Assembly: GCA_016931575.1 (NCBI GenBank)
Contig: JAFGEO010000006.1
Coordinates: forward strand, 1 to 64,000
Direction of reading: 5' to 3'
Source: Bacteroidales bacterium
GTDB lineage: Bacteria > Bacteroidota > Bacteroidia > Bacteroidales > UBA10428
DNA length: 64,000 nucleotides
In this document: positions 55,230-63,754 of the stretch, piece by piece
Layout of the letters: the number at the start of each line of letters is the position of its first letter
Position numbering within the stretch: position 1 is the stretch's first letter
The notes under the pieces: generated by a model
Seen by the model: the letters and a program-made list of their open reading frames with translations, nothing else
Told to the model about the DNA's origin: nothing
Databases searched by the model: none
Position numbers and translations under genes: made by a program

Positions 55230-55937
55230 ATGCGACTTTTACTTTTTAGCAATTCAACGAATGCAGGAGAGGAGTATCTGGCATATACCCTGCCCTATAT
55301 AGAGGATTTCCTTCGGGATACAGGGAAGGAGGCCCTGTTTATTCCCTATGCGGGAATATCGGTTGGGTATGAAAGGTACAGCCGTATGGTGGCATCACAA
55401 CTTTCCTCAATCGGCATAAATCTTACCTCAATTCATCAAGCCGGAAATAAGGCAAAAGCGATTAAAAATGCATCGGTTATCATAATTGGAGGAGGTAATA
55501 CGTTCTATCTTCTGAACCTGCTTCAGAATGAAAAATTGATGGAACCGATCAGGAAAGAAGTGCTGGAAGGGAAAGCCTTTATTGGATGGAGTGCAGGATC
55601 AAATATGGCCTGTCCCACGATTTGTACAACTAATGATATGCCCATTGTTGAACCTCTAAGTTTTCAGTCACTGGGATTCTTACCCTTTCAGATTAATCCG
55701 CATTACACGGATTTCGTTCAGCAGGGACATGCCGGAGAAACCAGGGATATGCGTTTACGGGAATACATCCTGGCAAATCCCGGCACCTATGTCGTTGGAC
55801 TCAGGGAAGGTTCCCTCTTGCAAGTGGAAGGAAATCAACTCATGCTGAAAGGTAACAAACCCTGTAAGATCTTCCGGCATATGCAGGATGCATTCGAGAT
55901 TTCCCCCGGGGGAGATTTGAATTTTCTCATGGGATGA
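55230..55937 (+). CDS. pepE: Dipeptidase E (alpha-aspartyl dipeptidase)
   Basis: The 235-residue S51 family protein hydrolyses Asp-Xaa dipeptides. It has the nucleophile motif I-G-W-S-A-G-S-N-M-A (near residue 117; the class usually reads G-W-S-A-G-A-N). I-I-G-G-G-N-T-F-Y-L-L-N precedes it, I-N-P-H-Y-T-D with the catalytic His lies near residue 156, and the acidic residue is expected around G-L-R-E-G-S. All elements are present and length is normal. It begins 11 bp after the hybrid kinase. Confidence 0.92.
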   Translation: MRLLLFSNSTNAGEEYLAYTLPYIEDFLRDTGKEALFIPYAGISVGYERYSRMVASQLSSIGINLTSIHQAGNKAKAIKNASVIIIGGGNTFYLLNLLQNEKLMEPIRKEVLEGKAFIGWSAGSNMACPTICTTNDMPIVEPLSFQSLGFLPFQINPHYTDFVQQGHAGETRDMRLREYILANPGTYVVGLREGSLLQVEGNQLMLKGNKPCKIFRHMQDAFEISPGGDLNFLMG

Positions 55938-55980
55938 TTCGATCCTCCGCAGAATATATGATTGTAGCAGATTTGATCAG

Positions 55981-58602
55981 ATGAAAATTAAACTATCCCG
56001 GAAAATATTGAAAAGGGTCATATTTATCCTGATTGGAGTATGGCTTCTTCTTCTTGTGGCACTTTTCCTGACCAGTGGAAAGTTCGAGGAACAAGCTATT
56101 AAAATGTTCCATAATCAGGTTGCAAAATACCTTAAAACCCAGATCATCATAAAAAATACGAAGGACATTAACCTTACTTTTTTCAGGAATTTCCCCAATG
56201 CTTCGCTTACCATCCGAAACGCTTATATTTTATCGGTGACTGAGTATGATCGTTCAGAATTCAAGGATTTTAACGATCAGGATACCCTGCTTTATGCCGG
56301 ACGCGTTTCACTGGTACTGGACTTATGGAGCCTCCTGTCAAATAAATATGAACTTAAGAAAATTATCATTGAGGATGGACGGATCAATATCCTGACTGAC
56401 TCGGGAGGGGATATCAACTACGATATTTTCCGGGATGATGGTCCTGAAGATTCTGAGGAAGATGTGGAATACAATACCGAAAAGATCATCCTGACCAATA
56501 TGCAGGTAAACTATCTTGACAGAAGCCTGGATTTGGATTACACCGGAAAAATTGATGAGGCTGCGGCCTCAGGAAGTATTAAGGGCTATAACTTCAAGCT
56601 TGACATTGAAGGCAAAATAGTTAAGAATACCCTAAGGTATGAGCATTATTATTTCAAACACCCCAAGATCATTTCCACAGTTGTTACTGTTGAAAAGGAC
56701 AGGGAAAGCTACACGCTGTCCGGAGGAGTTGCCACAGCCTACGGGATTCCTGTGAATTTCCACGGCAATTATAATTTTGTCAGAAAGTCCTATGCCTATA
56801 ATTTTAAGATGAAGGATGAATCAGTCAGAGATGTTGATCCTTATCTGCTGGAAATGTATCTCTCAGACCTCCAGTTATATCCAGAGAAAGGCTACCTGTC
56901 ACTGAATCTCGATGTTTCAGCGGATTCAAACACAAATAACAAGTATGATGCCCGATTTAACCTAAAGAAAGGAGCTATGTATAATCATCCGATGAAAGTC
57001 AGGATTGAAGACATCTTTCTTTCAGGGACGTATAGCAACGGGCGACAAAGGAATGCGCTTTCAAGTACATTAACTATTGATAACTTAAGTTGTACCTCCG
57101 GACAGAGCAAGCTTTCCTTTACCGGGTCCATCAGCAATTTCGAATCCCCCCGGATAAGCGGGGATCTGAGCGGCACCCTGGAATTAGAGAAACTGATGGT
57201 CTCGAAAAATCTGGCAGATCAGGTTGTACTGGGGGGCATGGCGTATGCAGATTTCAAAGTCGATGGCAGCATAGGTTCCTTAGACAATATTAGCACAAGA
57301 GATCTGAAGTCAGTCAAACTTCAGGGGAAAGTCATTCTTGATCAGGCTTACATTCAGCAGAAGGATAATTCGCTTCCCGAGGTAAGTCTGACCGGGGAGA
57401 TCGGTCTTAAAAACCTCATGGAGATATCCCTGAAGGATCTTAAAGTTACCACCGGGAAGAGCGATTTGCTGGTAAACGGGAACCTGGATAATCTGCCCCA
57501 GTTTTCCTCTGACAAATCCCTAATTCCAAGGTTCACCGGAAATATCCGGTCGAACGAATTCAATGTAAAGGATATTATGGTGGGAGGAGATACAAAAAAG
57601 AGTGAACCACTCAGGCTGGAATTGCCGGATTCAGTGTACCTGACCGGGAGTCTCCAGATCAATAATTTTCATTTTGATAATTTTGATGCTACACAGGTGA
57701 CCAGTAACCTTGAGTATGTTCCCAGGAAACTGACCTTATCATCCTTTAATATGAATACCCAGGGAGGGAGACTTGAGAGTTCCCATACCATTGAGCAGAA
57801 AGGTGAACAGATATATACGCATTCTGATCTTAAATTCCTGAATCTGGATATTGGGGATCTGTTTTATGCTGTCAATGATTTTAACCTGGAAATCATCACC
57901 CACAACAACATCGACGGGACCCTGAATGGGACGGCAATGATAAATGGTTGCTGGGACCTGGAACTGAACCCGGTATATGATGAGCTTACCGGAGAAGCGC
58001 TGATAGCAATTGAGAAAGGGGAACTAAAAGACTATCAGCCTATGATGGCCCTGTCTGCTTTCATTGAAATGGAGGAACTTAAACATATTAAGTTTGACAG
58101 GATGACCATGGATATAGATATAAGTGATAGAAACCTGCATATTGCCGAAACAAACATTAAATCTTCGGTTTTTGCCATTTCCGGTTCCGGCGACCATCGA
58201 TTTGATAACAGCTATACCTATCGAGTACAGGTTAGATTAGATGAGGTACTCTGGAGAAAACTGATTAAACGAAAACCTCAGAGCGATGAGTTTGGCTATG
58301 TAGTTGATGATGGTCTCGGCAAAACTATTGTGCCTTTGATACTAACCGGCAAAGACACCTTATATACAGTAACATACGACCGGGAGAAAGCAGGATCGAA
58401 TTTCAGGGATAAGCTCACCCGGGAAAAGGAAGAGATCAGAAACCTAAGGAAAAGAGACCGCAAAAAGGAGGACGCGTATAAAGATGATATCAGGATAAAC
58501 TGGGAGGAAGAAAAGAAGGAAGAGGAGCAGCAACAGGATATCCGTATTGAAGAATATGAAGAGGAAGACGATGAATTTATCATTAATTTCGATCCTGGAT
58601 AA
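55981..58602 (+). CDS. Very large AsmA-like envelope protein
   Basis: The 873-residue protein is anchored by one N-terminal membrane helix (VIFILIGVWLLLLVALFLTS). A long run of beta-strand repeats typical of AsmA/TamB-related lipid-bridge proteins follows: F-R-N-F-P-N-A-S-L-T-I-R-N-A and L-V-L-D-L-W-S-L-L-S-N-K-Y-E-L-K-K-I-I-I near residue 110. The C-terminal D-L-E-L-N-P-V-Y and V-F-A-I-S-G-S-G-D-H-R-F are AsmA-like. Residues about 800-873 are a strongly charged tail alternating Lys/Arg-rich and Glu/Asp-rich blocks, ending in E-E-D-D-E-F-I-I-N-F. AsmA-like proteins help to move phospholipids across the periplasm. The acidic tail could be an attachment or regulation segment. Confidence 0.82.
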   Translation: MKIKLSRKILKRVIFILIGVWLLLLVALFLTSGKFEEQAIKMFHNQVAKYLKTQIIIKNTKDINLTFFRNFPNASLTIRNAYILSVTEYDRSEFKDFNDQDTLLYAGRVSLVLDLWSLLSNKYELKKIIIEDGRINILTDSGGDINYDIFRDDGPEDSEEDVEYNTEKIILTNMQVNYLDRSLDLDYTGKIDEAAASGSIKGYNFKLDIEGKIVKNTLRYEHYYFKHPKIISTVVTVEKDRESYTLSGGVATAYGIPVNFHGNYNFVRKSYAYNFKMKDESVRDVDPYLLEMYLSDLQLYPEKGYLSLNLDVSADSNTNNKYDARFNLKKGAMYNHPMKVRIEDIFLSGTYSNGRQRNALSSTLTIDNLSCTSGQSKLSFTGSISNFESPRISGDLSGTLELEKLMVSKNLADQVVLGGMAYADFKVDGSIGSLDNISTRDLKSVKLQGKVILDQAYIQQKDNSLPEVSLTGEIGLKNLMEISLKDLKVTTGKSDLLVNGNLDNLPQFSSDKSLIPRFTGNIRSNEFNVKDIMVGGDTKKSEPLRLELPDSVYLTGSLQINNFHFDNFDATQVTSNLEYVPRKLTLSSFNMNTQGGRLESSHTIEQKGEQIYTHSDLKFLNLDIGDLFYAVNDFNLEIITHNNIDGTLNGTAMINGCWDLELNPVYDELTGEALIAIEKGELKDYQPMMALSAFIEMEELKHIKFDRMTMDIDISDRNLHIAETNIKSSVFAISGSGDHRFDNSYTYRVQVRLDEVLWRKLIKRKPQSDEFGYVVDDGLGKTIVPLILTGKDTLYTVTYDREKAGSNFRDKLTREKEEIRNLRKRDRKKEDAYKDDIRINWEEEKKEEEQQQDIRIEEYEEEDDEFIINFDPG

Positions 58603-58661
58603 GATCTGGAAAAGGCAGGTGGGTACAGTTTGGTTTTCAGTTAACTAAGAGGAATGACAGG

Positions 58662-59837
58662 ATGAATATCTATAAAAGAAAAAATTATTGGAAGTTTTTA
58701 CTTTTCCTTGGGGCTGCGGCTATTGGATTGGGATCTCTTTGGTATACGAATAAACTGGTTAAAGATCTGGCGAATGAAGAGCAAAAGAAAATTAAGATCT
58801 GGGCTGAAGCAACCAGCCTGATTGCCAATCCGAATATTAAGCTGGATGATAACTCCGTTTTGAATTTCCTTTCAGATATCATCAAGGGAAATGAAACGGT
58901 TCCGGTGATTCTTGCAGATACAACAGGGCATATATACGAGCACAGGAATCTGAATGTTGAAAAGTCGCAAAAGCCTGCCTATCTCAAGAAAAAACTGCAT
59001 GAAATGAAGTCAGAAAATCCTTCAATTCCTGTTGCATATAGTGATAAGGGTCAGGTTTTGTACTATGACAGGTCTATCATCCTTGAAAAACTTATCTATT
59101 ATCCCTATATCCAGCTGGCGGTAATTCTCCTGTTCATACTGATTGCATATTTTGCCTTCAGCTCTTCGAGAAAAGCGGAACAAAACCAGGTTTGGGTTGG
59201 ACTTTCAAAGGAAACTGCGCATCAATTGGGGACCCCCATATCGTCCCTGCTTGCCTGGATGGAGATTATCAAGGATCAACCTGCAGACCGGGAGCTGATC
59301 AGTGAACTGGGAAAGGATGTGAACCGCCTTCATACCATTACAGAGCGTTTTTCGAAGATTGGTTCAAAGCCGGTTCTTTCGATGAACGATCTGAACAAAA
59401 CTATAATGAGTACCATTGCATACCTGAAAACCCGCTCTTCCGACAAAATAAAATTTGACATTCAGAGTAAAGAGAATAGTCTTTTCGTCCTATTTAATCC
59501 GCCCCTTTTTGAATGGGTTCTGGAGAATGTGTGTAAAAATGCCATGGATGCAATTGAGGGAGAGGGGGTGATCCGGTTAACGATGGAGAAGACCGAGAAA
59601 CATGTAGTCATTGATATTACCGACAACGGAAAAGGCATACCAAAATCGAAGCAAAGGACTATATTCAAGCCCGGCTACACGACAAAGGAAAGAGGATGGG
59701 GATTGGGACTTTCACTGACCAAGCGTATTATTCAGGAATATCATAAAGGTAAAATTTTTGTCGCAGAATCTGAGATAGGGAAAGGGACAACCATTAGGAT
59801 CATGATGAAAACTCATCCCCGGAATGAAGCATCTTAG
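58662..59837 (+). CDS. Sensor histidine kinase
   Basis: The 391-residue membrane kinase has TM1 (LLFLGAAAIGLGSLWYTNKL) and TM2 (QLAVILLFILIAYFAFSSSR) around a roughly 100-residue periplasmic domain, then the dimerisation box L-S-K-E-T-A-H-Q-L-G-T-P-I-S-S-L near residue 180. The phosphoacceptor His lies in A-H-Q-L-G-T-P. The ATP domain has N-V-C-K-N-A-M-D-A-I-E, D-I-T-D-N-G-K-G-I-P-K and G-W-G-L-G-L-S-L-T-K-R. The cognate regulator is not next to it. Its 3' end overlaps rnpA by 14 bp. Confidence 0.92.
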   Translation: MNIYKRKNYWKFLLFLGAAAIGLGSLWYTNKLVKDLANEEQKKIKIWAEATSLIANPNIKLDDNSVLNFLSDIIKGNETVPVILADTTGHIYEHRNLNVEKSQKPAYLKKKLHEMKSENPSIPVAYSDKGQVLYYDRSIILEKLIYYPYIQLAVILLFILIAYFAFSSSRKAEQNQVWVGLSKETAHQLGTPISSLLAWMEIIKDQPADRELISELGKDVNRLHTITERFSKIGSKPVLSMNDLNKTIMSTIAYLKTRSSDKIKFDIQSKENSLFVLFNPPLFEWVLENVCKNAMDAIEGEGVIRLTMEKTEKHVVIDITDNGKGIPKSKQRTIFKPGYTTKERGWGLGLSLTKRIIQEYHKGKIFVAESEIGKGTTIRIMMKTHPRNEAS

Positions 59838-60225
59838 TCGGAAATATCGTTTTGCAAAACATGAAAAGCTGTGTTCAGAAAAACAAATTTCAGAGCTCTT
59901 TGAGAAGGGCAGGTGGGAACAAGCGGGAAGGTTAAAGCTCCGGTACCTAATTAAAGCCTCAGCTCAGCCTGCCTTGCCCAATGTCCTGATATCGGTACCT
60001 AAGAAGCAGATTCGCAGGGCTGTAGGCAGAAACAGGATTAAGCGGCAAATCCGTGAAGCATACCGTCTGAATAAATGGATTCTGCTTGAAAAGCTGGAGA
60101 TATTCCCTTGTGAACTCTACATGGCCATTATCTTTTCAGGTGAGTCAGGGATCCCTTATCTGGAAATTGAAGAGGATTTGAAGAAGCTATTGGGAATACT
60201 TGGCAGGAAGGTAGGCGCAAAATAA
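59824..60225 (+). CDS. rnpA: Ribonuclease P protein component
   Basis: The 133-residue basic protein assists the RNase P RNA in making tRNA 5' ends. It has F-A-K-H-E-K-L-C-S-E-K-Q-I-S-E-L-F-E-K-G, V-L-I-S-V-P-K-K and the hallmark R-A-V-G-R-N-R-I-K-R-Q-I-R-E-A-Y-R (residues about 65-81). The start ATG lies within the last codons of the kinase gene. Neither rpmH nor yidD is next to it, unlike the usual rpmH-rnpA-yidD order. Confidence 0.93.
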   Translation: MKHLSRKYRFAKHEKLCSEKQISELFEKGRWEQAGRLKLRYLIKASAQPALPNVLISVPKKQIRRAVGRNRIKRQIREAYRLNKWILLEKLEIFPCELYMAIIFSGESGIPYLEIEEDLKKLLGILGRKVGAK

Positions 60226-60328
60226 AATTCATCTGCAATAAATCTGCTAACGGGGAGATAAAATGAAGAGAGGAGATAAAAAAAGTGAGGCAGCTTAAAA
60301 TTCTTGCTCACTCTCACTCTATTTATTG

Positions 60329-60399
60329 CTGTCCCGCCAGGACTCGAACCTAGACTGTATGGACCAAAACCACAAGTGCTGCCATTACACCACGGGACA
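60329..60399 (-). tRNA. tRNA-Gln (anticodon UUG)
   Basis: On the minus strand TGTCCCG (60393-60399) pairs with CGGGACA (60330-60336); the discriminator base G is at 60329. The D arm, a 5-bp anticodon stem (TGTGG/CCATA) around loop TTTTGGT with anticodon TTG, and the T arm with GGTTCGAGTCC are all visible. No encoded CCA. It reads CAA (and possibly CAG) codons for Gln. Confidence 0.95.
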
Positions 60400-60491
60400 A
60401 AATCGGAGTGCAAATATACAATAAAAATTATTTGTACAAACACTTGTTGGCAAGACTGGGAAAATATCTGTCAATGATTCCTGAAAACAGC

Positions 60492-60989
60492 TCAGGGAGT
60501 TATAAAAAACCGCCATGGTTTGCTAACCCAGGGTTCCCCGGCATAATCAATTCCTATCCTTGGGGATGTTTTAATGGTGACATGTTGCTCACCTTCTGTC
60601 AGCCAGATACGATCCGAGGCACATACGTTTTCACCATAAAAACTTTTATTAATCTTCAAATAGCGGGTTAGTTTGCCCGGGCCGTTGAAGCCTTCGATTC
60701 CTCTTATCAGCGCGGCCTGAGGAATATCTTTCGGACCGGTAACCAGGTTGAACATCCAATACATCCCATAGATCAGGTATACATAAATATGTCCCCCGCA
60801 CCGGTACATGACCTCAGTTCTTTCAGTTCTTCCTTTTTTTGCATGGCAGGCCATATCCTCCTCGCCCCGGTAGGCTTCAACCTCCGTGATCATATAGGGG
60901 GTATGGTTGATCACCAGGAATTTGCCAGGTAATTCGGGACAAACGGTAAGCACATCACGTTGAAAGAAAGCCAAATCAAGCCTTTTCAT
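60492..60989 (-). CDS. DNA-3-methyladenine glycosylase (AAG/MPG family)
   Basis: The enzyme removes alkylated purines from DNA. The 165-residue protein follows the AAG family: I-T-E-V-E-A-Y-R-G-E-E-D-M-A-C-H-A near residue 33 (catalytic Glu in EVEAY), Y-V-Y-L-I-Y-G-M-Y-W-M-F-N, G-P-G-K-L-T-R-Y-L-K-I-N-K-S and the end R-I-G-I-D-Y-A-G-E-P-W-V-S-K-P-W-R-F. It is shorter than typical members (about 200 residues), mostly by missing an inserted segment after L-I-R-G-I-E-G-F. Its start overlaps the upstream wzy-like gene by 14 bp. Confidence 0.9.
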   Translation of the reverse strand: MKRLDLAFFQRDVLTVCPELPGKFLVINHTPYMITEVEAYRGEEDMACHAKKGRTERTEVMYRCGGHIYVYLIYGMYWMFNLVTGPKDIPQAALIRGIEGFNGPGKLTRYLKINKSFYGENVCASDRIWLTEGEQHVTIKTSPRIGIDYAGEPWVSKPWRFFITP

Positions 60990-62565
60990 CGGAACCAGGA
61001 TCGTTTAATGGCATGGCGTATAAAAAGAAGGTATAGAAGAATGCAACAAATGAAACACCGATATGAGTGTCCAGGGTGTCCTCGTTTATCATGGAAAGCA
61101 AAATGATACAGAGGGAGGCCACAACCAGGAAATTCTGATATCTTCGGTCGATTATAACAGGAGCAATAAATGCAAAAACCATCCAGAGTGCTCCAAAGAT
61201 CCCAAAGGTGATCAGAAAAGTCAGGTACTGATTGTGTGCTCTTCGCTGAATTTCTTTCGACAACTTGGATCTCTCGATCACATACTGTTTCCGGAATTCC
61301 TGCATGAGATCTCCTGTACCGGTACCAAACCAGAAGAAGCGACCGGAGAGGTTTGAGCCTATTTTCAGATATTCCAGGCGCTGGCTCAGAGACTGACCAC
61401 TTGGATCTCCTGTTTTCCTGTAATGGTTAATTTCCCAGAGAACTTCATAGACTCTGGAGTTGAAGGAGTATTTATTCCTGAAAATATAATTTGTATAGCC
61501 GTTTTCGATCATTTTTATATCCTGATCACTGAGTTTACTGAAAGCGAGGGAGTCTTTTCGTAAACCAAGTGATGACATGTACCGGATAAGCGTAAACTGT
61601 ATGCATTGTCCTTTTTTATCAAGGCCGTTATCATACGGGATATTACTTTTCTTATCCCATTCTTTTGCCAGTTCCTCAGAAGCTACATAGATCCAGATAC
61701 GGTTGCCGTTTTCGTATTCATCGATATCCAGGTAATGTCTGTATGGATTCTCATTGGCTGTCATTTTTTCCAGGCTTGTCGGATCGATCTCTTCCCGCTG
61801 GTTAAAAGAGTTTATAGCATTGATCATATAAAGAAATACGGCGATCCAGATTAGGAGGGTAGTTCCTAAGGACAGGTATAAGAATTTCCTTTTTTTCAGG
61901 ATTTTTGCCCACCAAATTGTAGCAACCGGTAGAAGGGCAATAAAAATTACCACTCCTGTCAGGGTCTGGAAGAAGAACAGGAAGCTGATCAGCCATAAAA
62001 TTATAATCGGGTAGCTGTACTTCTCAGATTTTGCGAGGGGGATTTGTTTAAGGAATAAAATATAGAAGAGGATGTATATTGACAAAACTGCCATCAGTGA
62101 AAACCGGATATGTGAAATAAAAGGTGAGGCTTCCCGGATATCGATAAGCTCTTTTTGTGTGAACCCAAAAAGGATGAATGAGATAAGCAGTGAATTAACT
62201 ACTACACTCGCAACGAAGAACTGCAATATGATTTTAAACTGGCGTGGCGAAAACGCCTGACTAGTGCCATAAATCAGGGGGAGTATTATAAAAGGTAATT
62301 TCAGTCTCAGATCAATGAATCCCATTCTCAGATTTTGGGTATTGATCATCCACAGAACATAGACAAGATAGATAGAGAGTACGATCCAGAGAGATTTCCT
62401 CTTTTTAAGGAGCTTGAATTTTTCCCTAAAACGAGCTTCAAACAGCCAGTTTCCGGAAAGAATGAACATGGAGATACTTAAGAGGTAAGGAGAATCCGGG
62501 AGGGTAACAACCATCAGGATTGTAGTCCAGAAAAAAATAGTCTGATGAATTTTTCTTGGCAACAT
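60976..62565 (-). CDS. O-antigen ligase/polymerase-like membrane protein
   Basis: The 529-residue protein has about 10-12 hydrophobic segments and a large periplasmic loop (residues about 250-400, with the GTGTGDLMQEF motif near 412 at its end). This is the plan of WaaL/Wzy proteins (Wzy_C/O-antigen ligase family), which join or extend O-polysaccharide on lipid-linked intermediates in the periplasm. The characteristic long loop before the final helices and R-A-H-N-Q-Y-L-T-F-L-I-T (near 437, with the His expected for ligases) support it. Exact role (ligase or polymerase) is not certain. It links to the LPS genes near 47-48.6 kb only by function. Confidence 0.82.
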   Translation of the reverse strand: MLPRKIHQTIFFWTTILMVVTLPDSPYLLSISMFILSGNWLFEARFREKFKLLKKRKSLWIVLSIYLVYVLWMINTQNLRMGFIDLRLKLPFIILPLIYGTSQAFSPRQFKIILQFFVASVVVNSLLISFILFGFTQKELIDIREASPFISHIRFSLMAVLSIYILFYILFLKQIPLAKSEKYSYPIIILWLISFLFFFQTLTGVVIFIALLPVATIWWAKILKKRKFLYLSLGTTLLIWIAVFLYMINAINSFNQREEIDPTSLEKMTANENPYRHYLDIDEYENGNRIWIYVASEELAKEWDKKSNIPYDNGLDKKGQCIQFTLIRYMSSLGLRKDSLAFSKLSDQDIKMIENGYTNYIFRNKYSFNSRVYEVLWEINHYRKTGDPSGQSLSQRLEYLKIGSNLSGRFFWFGTGTGDLMQEFRKQYVIERSKLSKEIQRRAHNQYLTFLITFGIFGALWMVFAFIAPVIIDRRYQNFLVVASLCIILLSMINEDTLDTHIGVSFVAFFYTFFLYAMPLNDPGSDEKA

Positions 62566-62717
62566 CTCGCAGTACTTGAATTGGTCATCTCCAGCCGGAA
62601 GGGAAATGAGCGGATAAAAATAGTCAAATTTTGTGTAGAGAGGTACAAGAAATGGTAAGCAGTTGATTTGCTGAAATTTTTACTATTTCCTGCGCTTACA
62701 AATTAATTCATTTTTCA

Positions 62718-62750
62718 TTTGTTTATTTCATAAAATTAATTGTATTTTTG
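62718..62750 (+). promoter_or_regulatory. Promoter of rplM-rpsI
   Basis: TTTG (62718-62721), 21 bp and TATTTTTG (62743-62750) match the Bacteroidota consensus perfectly. The transcript would have a leader of about 58 nt before rplM. Confidence 0.75.
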
Positions 62751-62814
62751 CACTCCACAATTTTCAGGTGGTAGATATTGAACGAAAGAGAATTATAAAA
62801 AAATCGTACAGGAA

Positions 62815-63270
62815 GTGGACACACTGAGTTATAAAACGAAATCTGCAAACAAGGAAACTGTTATTAAGCAGTGGTTTGTTGTAGATGCTACGAACGAAGT
62901 ATTAGGACGTTTGTCTTCAAAGGTCGCAATGGTATTGCGCGGAAAGAATAAAACCAGTTTTACCCCTCATGTTGACTGTGGTGATAATGTTATTATTATC
63001 AACGCTGAAAAAATCAGACTGACGGGTAATAAAATGGCGGATAAAACATACATCCGTCACACCGGATATCCAGGAGGACAACGCAGTGAAACTGTGGCTC
63101 ACTTGCTACAGCGTGATGCTGCCAAAGTGGTTGAGATAGCAGTTAAGGGGATGCTGCCAAAGAGCAGACTCGGTAACTCGATCTCTAAAAACTTATTTGT
63201 TTATGCTGGTGGTGAACATCCACATGCAGCACAGCAACCCAAAGAACTTAATTTAAACACAATTAAATAA
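62815..63270 (+). CDS. rplM: Ribosomal protein L13
   Basis: The 151-residue large-subunit protein has the usual signatures W-F-V-V-D-A-T-N-E-V-L-G-R-L-S-S-K-V-A, F-T-P-H-V-D-C-G-D-N-V-I-I-I-N-A-E-K and Y-I-R-H-T-G-Y-P-G-G-Q-R. The start is GTG at 62815 (GTG-GAC-ACA), giving M-D-T-L-S-Y-K-T as in other Bacteroidota L13. It is followed by rpsI after 5 bp, the standard L13-S9 pair. Confidence 0.97.
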   Translation: MDTLSYKTKSANKETVIKQWFVVDATNEVLGRLSSKVAMVLRGKNKTSFTPHVDCGDNVIIINAEKIRLTGNKMADKTYIRHTGYPGGQRSETVAHLLQRDAAKVVEIAVKGMLPKSRLGNSISKNLFVYAGGEHPHAAQQPKELNLNTIK

Positions 63271-63275
63271 TTGCG

Positions 63276-63662
63276 ATGGAAGCAGTAAATGCTCTTGGTA
63301 GAAGAAAAGCAGCGGTTGCCCGCGTTTATCTGAATGATGGAAAAGGTAACATTATTGTTAACAAAAAAGATGTGAAAGTATATTTTCCACTTGAGCAACT
63401 TCAATATATTGTCAGTCAACCTCTGAGTCTTACCAATTCTGAAGGTAAATACGACATCGATGTGAATTTATATGGTGGGGGAGTAAAAGGACAGGCAGAA
63501 GCACTTAGACTGGCTATTTCCCGTGCACTGGTTAAAATCGATCCTGAACATAAAAGTGTTCTGAAATCAAACAAGCTTCTTACCAGGGATCCACGAACTG
63601 TGGAAAGAAAGAAACCCGGTAGACCGAAAGCTCGCAAGAGATTCCAGTTCAGCAAGCGTTAG
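63276..63662 (+). CDS. rpsI: Ribosomal protein S9
   Basis: The 128-residue small-subunit protein has A-L-G-R-R-K-A-A-V-A-R-V-Y-L near the N-terminus, V-K-G-Q-A-E-A-L-R-L-A-I-S-R-A-L, and the C-terminal K-K-P-G-R-P-K-A-R-K-R-F-Q-F-S-K-R. The last residues of this tail reach into the ribosomal P site. It is complete and co-transcribed with rplM. Confidence 0.97.
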   Translation: MEAVNALGRRKAAVARVYLNDGKGNIIVNKKDVKVYFPLEQLQYIVSQPLSLTNSEGKYDIDVNLYGGGVKGQAEALRLAISRALVKIDPEHKSVLKSNKLLTRDPRTVERKKPGRPKARKRFQFSKR

Positions 63663-63754
63663 CCTTGGATTTTGTTTAGTATCTAAACACTGCAGACTTC
63701 CTTTTCAGGGGCTACTGCAGCGTTGCTATGTAAAGAATGTAAACAAGTTATATT

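Noticed and set aside
60156-60443. Minus-strand open frame of 95 residues across tRNA-Gln
   Set aside because: It reads straight through the tRNA and gives the familiar CNGSTCGFGPYSLGSSPGG-type translation of tRNA sequence; not a protein.
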